NCBI RefSeq assembly: GCF_900156735.1
Contig: NZ_FTOL01000003.1
Coordinates: 1 to 64,000 of the forward strand
Length of the DNA: 64,000 bases
Direction of reading: 5' to 3'
From: Chryseobacterium ureilyticum
Lineage (GTDB): Bacteria > Bacteroidota > Bacteroidia > Flavobacteriales > Weeksellaceae
Of the stretch, positions 44,401 to 52,100 are shown piece by piece. The translations under genes and the position numbers were made by a program. The notes below the pieces were generated by a model. It worked only from the letters and a program-made list of their open reading frames with translations, had not been told where the DNA came from and searched no databases. Position 1 is the stretch's first letter. Every line of letters begins with the position of its first letter.

Positions 44401-44440
44401 CATTCTGAATGGAGTGAAATATAATGAAGAATCTCAGAAT
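44401..44440. repeat. REP-like palindrome remnant
   Basis: CATTCTGAATGGAGTGAA and GAATCTCAGAAT resemble a palindromic intergenic element common in flavobacteria (CATTCTGAxxGGAGTGAAGAATCTC type, from memory). Degenerate. Confidence 0.45.
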
Positions 44441-44634
44441 AACAAATGTCAAATTTTTAATATTAGTTAACTTTTAAATTTTCAGCAATCCCTAGTGGTG
44501 CTGTAACACACAGACGGTTTCCAAAATCAATTAAAACATTAATATTATTATAGTTACGAAACTAATTATGTTTCTAACACTTCATTCTCAAAGCACTTTT
44601 TAATTATCAATTAATTAATTTTAAGTTCACACAT

Positions 44635-44691
44635 GTTTACAAATAGTAAATTAATTTTACAACTGTTAAAAATAAATTACTATTTGTAAAC
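44635..44691. promoter_or_regulatory. long inverted repeat, candidate operator of the phosphodiesterase gene
   Basis: Arms of 24 nt (44635-44658 and 44668-44691), 22 positions paired, outer ends GTTTACAAATAGTAA / TTACTATTTGTAAAC. The right arm and the next 11 nt share a block of 24 of 25 nt with the palindrome after the XRE-cupin gene. It ends 25 bp before the ATG. Confidence 0.65.
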
Positions 44692-44716
44692 TTTTACTTT
44701 TAAAACCCTTTATCCC

Positions 44717-46570
44717 ATGAAAACAAAACTATTCTCAATGGCTGTTGTAATGAACTGTTTCCTTGGAGCTCAAACCAAAAAAGTCCTTTTTATCGGTATC
44801 GACGGTTGTCGTGCAGATGTGATGATGTCTACGAATACTCCTAATATTCAAAACCTCATCAACCAATCTATCTATTCTCTTGACGGATTATGTGCCGCTA
44901 CGACATGGAGCGGAAATGGCTGGAGTACCATGCTTACAGGTGTATGGCATACCAAGCATAATGTACAGGATAATAGTTTTACTAACCCCAATTATAGTAA
45001 CTACCCTGACTTTATCTCACGAGCTGAAGCCTATAATCCTAACCTAAGAACAATGTCTCTTGTCAATTGGGCACCTATCAATGACAAAATCATACAAAAT
45101 GCAGACGTAAAATCGAATTTAGGAACAGATCTCGCCGTGAAAAATGCAGCCGTCAATGCTTTACAGAATGATAATCCGGATATTCTGTTTGTAGATTTTG
45201 ATGATGTGGATCATGCAGGACATTCGTATGGATTTTCGTCAGCGGTTCCTCAATATGTTTCTTCTATTCAGACTACAGATACTTATATTGGCGAAATCGT
45301 GAATGCCATGAAAAACAGAGCCACTTACAATAATGAGGATTGGATGGTAGTTTTAACAACCGATCATGGAGCTGTAGACAGTTCTCATGGTGGTGGAAAT
45401 CTTTCTGAGCGAAATATTTTTACAATCTATTCCAATCCGGGGTTTACTCCACAGCAGATCAGTAAAACGGTTCTTGAATCCAATAAAACATTCAATCAAT
45501 TGAGCCTTCCTGCAACAGCTTATGCAAAGCCTGTGAACCAAAACCTTTTTAATTTTGGAGCAAATCAGGATTTTACGATTGAATTTTGGGTAAAACCTAA
45601 TGCTGCTTATTCAAGCGATCCTGTATTTATCGGAAATAAAAACTGGGCAAACGGAAAAAATAAAGGAATTATATTCTCGGGATACTCAGGGCAAACCTTT
45701 AAAATGAATATTGCAGACGGCACCAACCGAATTGATCTTGTAGGCGGAAAGCTTGAAACAAACAAGTGGAAACATATTGCGGCAAGCTTTGACAGAGATG
45801 GACTTGTTACCTTATATGAAGATGGAGTTCCGGTTACTTTTGCGAAAATGAATACCATCGGAAATATTAACTCTGTACTGCCTTTAACATTGAATCAGGA
45901 TGGAACGAATACTTATAACGTTACGCTAGCTGCTTCTTATAAAGATGTCAGAATCTGGAAATCTGCTCTTCCAAATGATGTTATTGTCAACTGGGCAAAT
46001 CAGGATATTGCTGCTTCACACCCTTATTATTCTCAGTTATTGGCAAACTGGAAATGCAATGAAACTGCTGGAAATACTTTATCTGACTCAAGCCCTAATG
46101 CGAATCATATGAATATTACAGGAGCTCCAACTTATACAGCAAATACTTCAAATACCTTCAAAATCTATGATTATACCTCAACAACAAGAGAAACAGATCA
46201 TTTCCCAACGGTATTGAACTGGCTTTGTATTCCGGTACAGGCTTCATGGGGAATTGATGGAGTCAACAGAATTCCGGTTTGTTCAAATGATGTTTTGGCA
46301 ACCAAAGAAACAAAAACAACCAATGAAGATTTCAAGGTATATCCGAATCCGGCTTCTACACAGATCGGTATCAGTTTTCAATCAGGAGATAAAGAGATAA
46401 AGGCTGAAATTATGGATGCAAAAGGATCACTTGTATTTTCAAAAAGCTTAAGATCATCCAATGGTCAATATGAAGAAAAGATCAATATTGAAAATCTTCC
46501 GGCTGGAATGTATTTTATTAAGCTGAATGGAATTAAAAAGTCTCAAACTAAGGCTTTTATCAAGAAATAA
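44717..46570 (+). CDS. secreted alkaline-phosphatase-superfamily phosphodiesterase with LamG and T9SS sorting domain
   Basis: A 617-residue secreted enzyme. Signal peptide about 1-18. The catalytic domain (about 20-265) has metal-binding GIDGCRADV, a nucleophile segment ATTWSGNGWSTMLTG (Thr63 or Ser65), DDVDHAGHSYGF and LTTDHGAVDSSHGGG. This is the layout of nucleotide pyrophosphatase/phosphodiesterase and phosphonoacetate hydrolase relatives. A LamG-like jelly roll (about 275-465) has WVKPN and WKHIAASFDRDG. The C-terminal 75 residues are a type A T9SS signal (FKVYPNPAS and LPAGMYFIKLNG). Surface attachment or release by T9SS is expected. Likely it frees a phosphonate or phosphate headgroup for the neighbouring uptake genes. 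Confidence 0.85.
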   Translation: MKTKLFSMAVVMNCFLGAQTKKVLFIGIDGCRADVMMSTNTPNIQNLINQSIYSLDGLCAATTWSGNGWSTMLTGVWHTKHNVQDNSFTNPNYSNYPDFISRAEAYNPNLRTMSLVNWAPINDKIIQNADVKSNLGTDLAVKNAAVNALQNDNPDILFVDFDDVDHAGHSYGFSSAVPQYVSSIQTTDTYIGEIVNAMKNRATYNNEDWMVVLTTDHGAVDSSHGGGNLSERNIFTIYSNPGFTPQQISKTVLESNKTFNQLSLPATAYAKPVNQNLFNFGANQDFTIEFWVKPNAAYSSDPVFIGNKNWANGKNKGIIFSGYSGQTFKMNIADGTNRIDLVGGKLETNKWKHIAASFDRDGLVTLYEDGVPVTFAKMNTIGNINSVLPLTLNQDGTNTYNVTLAASYKDVRIWKSALPNDVIVNWANQDIAASHPYYSQLLANWKCNETAGNTLSDSSPNANHMNITGAPTYTANTSNTFKIYDYTSTTRETDHFPTVLNWLCIPVQASWGIDGVNRIPVCSNDVLATKETKTTNEDFKVYPNPASTQIGISFQSGDKEIKAEIMDAKGSLVFSKSLRSSNGQYEEKINIENLPAGMYFIKLNGIKKSQTKAFIKK

Positions 46571-46599
46571 AAACAGTAAAACAATTAGATTTAAATTTG

Positions 46600-46643
46600 A
46601 TATTGGAACAAGGATATGATCATCCGAGTTCCAATATTTTTTT
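46600..46643. terminator. terminator between convergent genes
   Basis: A 10-bp stem (ATATTGGAAC / GTTCCAATAT) with an 18-nt loop and a T run on the plus strand, 30 bp after the phosphodiesterase stop. Confidence 0.75.
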
Positions 46644-46646
46644 ATA

Positions 46647-47132
46647 CTAAGAGGTAAGATCCAACTCCATTTGTACATCTACACGATCATAACCAGGATT
46701 GGTAATCGGAGTATGCTTAAATCCTAGCTTTTCATATAACTTTATCGCAGGAACTAATATAGAATTCGTTTCCAGAAATACTTTCTCTGCCTTCAATTCT
46801 CTGGCTTTTTCAATAAGAGCATTACCAAGCAGGTATCCTATTTTTTTTCCCTGCGCTTTAGGACTTACAGCCATTTTTGACAGCTCAAAAGCAAGAGGTT
46901 CTTCATGAGCTTTTACTAAGGCACACGTTCCTACCGGCTCACCATTCAGCAATGCAAAGGCAATGTGACCGCCTTTATTCAGAATGTGTTCTTCGGGATT
47001 ATCCAAAAGTTTATAATCACTGGCTTCCATCACAAAGAACGTTTTGATCCATTCTTCGTTTAAAATCTTGAAAGCTTCTTTATATTGTGGTTCGTAGGCT
47101 ATAATTTTTACTTCATTATTGATATCACTCAT
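46647..47132 (-). CDS. GNAT acetyltransferase
   Basis: A 161-residue N-acetyltransferase. Conserved parts: ALLNGEPVGTCALVK (strand 4 region), ELSKMAVSPKAQGKKIGYLLGNALIEKA (acetyl-CoA loop, QGKKIG) and LETNSILVPAIKLYEKLGF. The substrate is unknown. The gene is 12 bp after the MocR-type regulator and on the same strand, so cotranscribed. It could modify a metabolite of the pathway that the regulator controls. Confidence 0.88.
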   Translation of the reverse strand: MSDINNEVKIIAYEPQYKEAFKILNEEWIKTFFVMEASDYKLLDNPEEHILNKGGHIAFALLNGEPVGTCALVKAHEEPLAFELSKMAVSPKAQGKKIGYLLGNALIEKARELKAEKVFLETNSILVPAIKLYEKLGFKHTPITNPGYDRVDVQMELDLTS

Positions 47133-47144
47133 CGCTTTAGGTTT

Positions 47145-48560
47145 TTATATTCTGTTTTTTATCATTTTCCCTAGTTTCTCGAGATCGCTTTCTACACGGT
47201 CTGTCCATTCTAAGGCATAGTTTAATCGCATGCAGTTTTGATACTGATTGTATTGTGAAAACATTCTTCCGGGAGCAAAATTCACTTTCTGACTGACTGC
47301 TTCGTCATACAGATCTTCGGTACATATTCTTTTATCCAGTTCCAGCCATAGCATAAATCCTCCTTTGGGTTCTGAAATTTTAGTATTATCTGGGAAATAC
47401 TGTGTCACCGACTTCTGAATCTGAAGATAATTGGCGTAAAGTTTCTTTCTGAACATTCTCAAATGATGATCATAGCGCCCATGTTCAAGGAAATCTGCAA
47501 TCACATCTGAAAATAAAGAAGGGCTGGAAACGGTCTGCACCAACTTTTGTCTTATAATTTTTTCTTTAAATTTTCCTGGAGCCACCCAACCAACACGATA
47601 ACCCGGAGCTAAAGTTTTGGATACTGAACCTACCCACATCACGATTCCTGCTTCATCATAGAACTTACAAGGTTTTGGTCTTCCTGCTCCAAAATAAATA
47701 TTTCCATAAACATCATCTTCTACCAATGGAACATTATGTTCTGTAAGCATTTTTACGAGTTCTTTTTTATTATCATCCGGCATCTGAAAGCCCAATGGAT
47801 TGTTATAATTTACAACAAAACAACATGCGGAAAGCTTGGGAAGCACTTTTTTCAAAGCATCCAGATCAACTCCGGTAATAGGATGAGTCGGAATTTCTAC
47901 TGCTTTTAATCCTAATAATTGAATCGCCTGAAGAATTCCAAAGTAAACAGGACTTTCTACCGCTACACAGTCACCAGGTTTAGTAACAGCCATAAGGCAA
48001 TTGTAGACTCCGTTCATAGCACCAGAAGTAATTACCAGATCGTCTTCTGTAATTTTTCCTTCCATTACTATAGACCATTTGGCTATTTCACGACGGAGTT
48101 TTTCACTTCCCTGTACAGGTTCATAATTGGTTCCGCTGTCATGTTTGGCTTTTATTACATTAATCATGCACTTCTTCATCTGAGCAACGGGAAGAAGACT
48201 TTTTCCGGGAATTCCCAGGGCAAATTGAGTAACATCTGTTCCTGCAATGGTTCCAAACACTTTACCAATGAGGTCTTCAGGGGTGTTTTCTCCTTCAGAA
48301 ACCTTCATTTTTGCTACAGAAGGCAAGGCAAGCTTTCGCTGAGAGGTCTGACTTACATAGTATCCGTATTTAGGGCGTGATTCTACCAGGGAACGGCTCT
48401 CAAGTTCCATATATGCCTGCTTTACAGTATTTAAGCTTACATTGTATAGCTTTTGTGCACTCCTTAGAGAAGGCAGTCTGTCTCCGAATTGCAATGTTTC
48501 ACTTTTGATCTGCTCTGTGACTGCATTGGCTATTTTAAGGTAAAGTACATCTTTCGACAT
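47145..48560 (-). CDS. MocR/PdxR-type regulator (GntR helix-turn-helix fused to aminotransferase domain)
   Basis: A 471-residue fusion. The N-terminal GntR winged helix (about 1-72) has LPSLRSAQKLYNVSLNTVKQAYMEL. The fold-type I aminotransferase-like domain has SGAMNGVYNCL, NYNNPLGFQMP, and the pyridoxal-phosphate lysine near 315 in SVSKTLAPGYRVGW. MocR regulators use the PLP domain as an effector sensor, often for vitamin B6 or amino acid metabolism. Target unknown. It is likely to regulate its own operon with the GNAT gene. Confidence 0.9.
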   Translation of the reverse strand: MSKDVLYLKIANAVTEQIKSETLQFGDRLPSLRSAQKLYNVSLNTVKQAYMELESRSLVESRPKYGYYVSQTSQRKLALPSVAKMKVSEGENTPEDLIGKVFGTIAGTDVTQFALGIPGKSLLPVAQMKKCMINVIKAKHDSGTNYEPVQGSEKLRREIAKWSIVMEGKITEDDLVITSGAMNGVYNCLMAVTKPGDCVAVESPVYFGILQAIQLLGLKAVEIPTHPITGVDLDALKKVLPKLSACCFVVNYNNPLGFQMPDDNKKELVKMLTEHNVPLVEDDVYGNIYFGAGRPKPCKFYDEAGIVMWVGSVSKTLAPGYRVGWVAPGKFKEKIIRQKLVQTVSSPSLFSDVIADFLEHGRYDHHLRMFRKKLYANYLQIQKSVTQYFPDNTKISEPKGGFMLWLELDKRICTEDLYDEAVSQKVNFAPGRMFSQYNQYQNCMRLNYALEWTDRVESDLEKLGKMIKNRI

Positions 48561-48603
48561 GAATCACTGTTTTAAGTAAAAGTACAATTTTATCCCTGCT
48601 TTA

Positions 48604-48969
48604 TTATTGATTAAGCCAATTAACCATCTTCTGAATACTACTTTTCAACTGTTCAGAATTTCGGAAGTTGGAAGTTGTACTTTTTTTGAAATAGCTGTCT
48701 ACCCAAGACATAAAGTTTTTCTTTTCTGCTTCAGACATTCCAGGTTTTTCATAAATTTTAAAAGCAATTCTATCTTTTTCCTGTATAATCAGGCTTGCAA
48801 ATCCTGACACTTCATTTTTCTTTTTTGCTAAAAGAAAAGGAATACCAAACTCAGGATTGATCTTTTTGATATTCTGTGTCTGTAGAAATATATTTTTGAG
48901 CACTGACATGTCTGAAATATAAACTTCTGCATATTGAAGTTGTTCCTGATGTTGAATGTTGGTTTCCAT
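48604..48969 (-). CDS. hypothetical protein (121 aa)
   Basis: Not recognised. A soluble alpha/beta protein: strand (YAEVYISDMSVLKNIFLQ), a central beta segment GIPFLLAKKKNEVSGFASLIIQEKDRIAFKI, then helices ending in IQKMVNWLNQ. The central part resembles half of a GNAT-like sheet, but no acetyl-CoA motif is seen. It lies alone between the MocR gene and the large ATPase gene. A minus-strand TAATTTTG (48989-48996) 20 bp before the ATG could be its -7 element. Confidence 0.6.
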   Translation of the reverse strand: METNIQHQEQLQYAEVYISDMSVLKNIFLQTQNIKKINPEFGIPFLLAKKKNEVSGFASLIIQEKDRIAFKIYEKPGMSEAEKKNFMSWVDSYFKKSTTSNFRNSEQLKSSIQKMVNWLNQ

Positions 48970-49066
48970 AGTATTCTGCTTTACAAAACAAAATTATGGA
49001 GTCTTTAAGATTGGATACAGATACAGAAGTATAGAATATTACGGGTACAGACTTTCGTAATGAAAG

Positions 49067-49095
49067 AAACGACTGCTTCAAAGAAACAATCGTTT
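49067..49095 (-). terminator. hairpin at the end of the large ATPase gene
   Basis: AAACGACTG and CAATCGTTT form a 9-bp stem with one wobble and an 11-nt loop. A short pyrimidine-rich tract follows on the minus strand and TATTTTT on the plus strand. It probably ends the membrane-stress operon. Confidence 0.6.
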
Positions 49096-49118
49096 TATTT
49101 TTAATATGATCAGGAGCG

Positions 49119-52100
49119 TTACTCTACTTTTCTCAAAGCTTCTTTTATCCCTTCCAATCCGTCTCCAAACTGGGCAAGTAATGCTACAATCTGAGACATC
49201 CTATCATTCTCACCTAATCCTTTTAAGGTTTTATTTTTAACAAAAGTCTTCTTGATTTCATCCCACCGTTCGGTTTCTTGTGTTGAGATTGTTTCAATCA
49301 GCTCTTTTAGCTTCAGCATATTGGCTTCTGCACCAGTTGTCAATGTTTGGGATTCATTCTGATAATGATCCAATACAATCTGAGTGACTTCATTTTCCTT
49401 TAAAATAGGCTGGATCTGAGTGATGAGCTTATTCATATTACGATAAGATCCCTGAAGCTTGAATGACGGTTCATTTCTGTAATCATCAGACATTGCAGCG
49501 GAAGCAATATATTCTTTATTAACTTTTAGAATCATATTCCTGACCATAATCGTATTTTTCAGAACAGATCTGAAGTCTGATATTTCATTGGAACTGAAGT
49601 TTCCTTTCAGGTTATCTGCAGGGTTATTGGTTACTACACAATCATATAATTCGTAGAGGTTTTCCATTCCCGGTTGAGTCAATCTGGTCAGATATTCATT
49701 GGACATCAGAGCGTTTTCGATAAGACTCAGATCAAAAAGGTCTGTTTTTGATCCTGATATTTCTCCAAGGTTATACGTATCTGAACGATTGGCAAGCATA
49801 TCCGGAATTTTGAATTTCTCACCGCTTTCCGTGTATGGATTTCCAGCCATTACCAGGCAGAATCTTTTTGAACGAAGGTCATAGGTTTTACTTTCTCCAT
49901 TATAAATTCCTTCAATCTTTCTCTGTCCATCGGCGAGAGAAATGAATTTCTGTAAGAATTCTGGATTACAATGCTGAATATCATCAAGGTAAAGCATCAC
50001 ATTATCTCCCATTTCCAAGGCAAGATTCAGTTTTTCAAGTTCCTGTCTTGCTCCTGCATTTTTGGCTTCATTCGGGTCTGTAGAAACAATATCATACCCC
50101 AGAGAAGGTCCGTTGATCTTCATAAATACGAGTCCCATACGTTCTGCCATGTATTCCATCAAAGTTGTTTTTCCGTACCCTGGAGGTGATACCAGAAGAA
50201 GCATTCCCATTCTGTCTGTTCTCTTATCTGAACCCACTGTTCCCAATTGTTTCGCAAGATTGGCTCCTATTAAAGGAAAATAGACATCATTGATCAGCTT
50301 GTTTCTTACAAATGAGCTTAATATCTGAGGTTGGAAAGTATCTAGTTTAAGTGCTTTTTTCTTCTCCTCCACCCAATTGTATTTCAATTCCTGAAGTCGC
50401 TTATACTTTGGAACGGTAACAGTATTGAAATGACTCAGTCGGGATACAAACTCAAAGTAATTAAGATGGTATTCTGTATCTTTTTCAAGTGATTTCAGTT
50501 CTTTTATGGCGATTTCATAAGAAACATGTCTGATATTTTTCGGATCAAACTTTTGAGTAATGATAAATGGGATTACTTCCTGGATAATATCATTCTCAGC
50601 GTTTGTATCAAAAGCTTTTAATGCGCCTTCTGCGATATAATAACATGCCGAAGGATACTGATACATAGCCTGTAACTGAGTAATAAATTCAAGGTCTTTG
50701 CCTTTTTCTTTCAGTTCTTTTAAAAACAAACTGTATAAAGCGCCCCCTTTTTCAGAGATCAAAAAGTTTTCTTTATCCTCTTGTTTCAGATATATGGCAG
50801 CATTGATACAATCTGTTTCTGTAAAGATATTATTTGTAGATGCAAAAGATCTCATCTCTTCAGCAAGTTCCCTGCTTAGGTATTCAAATCCTTGTTTTAC
50901 TGGGAAAGACTGGGAAATGATAGCTGTAGCTTCAAACTGCTTGGTATAATATTCTTTTCTTTCTGAATCTAACAAGAACCAGAAAAGTTGTGCTAATGCT
51001 CTTTCCTTGGTTGTAAACCTCATCAGTCCCAGTTCATTATACATTTGCTGAAGTTTACTAACGATGATCTGTGCATCTTTATCGTGAATCCCTTTTACCA
51101 ATCCTTCTCCGAAATGATCTGCCGTAAACTGCTGAACAGCCTGCTCATTCTGTTCATCCGTCACGATTTCTTTATGGTTTGAAAATACATTCCAGGCTAA
51201 GTATTCAAATCTTTTAACCTTTGTATTTTCTGAAATAAATTCCTGATTCCAAACTTCTTTGAACTCATCAGCTGTATTGAAATTTAAAGGTTCATAAAAG
51301 CTTGTTCCGGTAAGGTGATAATAATATTGTGCATTTTTCAGAACTAATGTAAGATCAAGTTTCTGCTGATTGACTGCAAATTTATAATCACCAAGCGCTA
51401 TAACGCTTTCGCCATCTACATAGATTTCTTTTTTATCTTTAAGTTTCCTTACTGATTCCTGCTGACAGGTCTTTAAAAGGGTTTGAATTTCTTCGGATTT
51501 TGCAGAATCTTCCAACTCAGCAAGCTGTCTTGCAAAATCTCTCACCTTTTCCACCATCAAATCGGAAGCAAAGTAACCATTGATTTCATTTTCAGCATCA
51601 AAAGACTCGGCTTTGGTCTGAACAGATTTCAGAATTCTTTGTGCTGCATCAAAGAGACTTTGAGTTCTTTTGTTTCTTGATTCTGTAAGCTGTACTCTTT
51701 TGTTCTGGAAATGTCCGTAGACTTCTTCTCTTTTGGTTCCTATCTTCTGGATAAATTCATCAAAATCAATGAATTTAGTTTCCATTTCTTCCAGTTGGAT
51801 AGAAAGTTTGGTCAGATATTCATCACATTTCTCAGGGGTTTGTGAAAGTTCCAAAAAATTGATCACCGACTGATCAAATAAAGTAATCTGAGCCTGAAAA
51901 TCTGAAGCGAGTTCTTTTCCTGAAATTTCTCTTTTTCTTTTAGAAAGCTCAAGCCTTTCCTGATTCAATCGGGCAAAGATCAATGATATGTTTTCAATGA
52001 TCTGGGTAGACTGGGAAGTATCTTCAATCTTCAGATTATTGACAATATCTACCAAAAGCTCCAATTGTCCGGACAATGTGTTTATATGTTCATCGATGGT

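Larger units (their letters stand above)
44235..44716 (+). other. 482-bp region with terminator, REP-like element and operator-like repeat
   Basis: From left to right: terminator (44254-44290), a stretch with decayed palindromes (44325-44455, e.g. CCCCTCC-AGAA-GAGGG and CATTCTGA / TCAGAAT), A/T-rich sequence, and the long inverted repeat at 44635-44691. The 72-codon open frame starting in the terminator looks spurious. Confidence 0.6.

Noticed and set aside
44252..44470. 72-codon plus-strand frame after the HAD gene
   Set aside because: It begins inside the terminator hairpin and runs through REP-like sequence.
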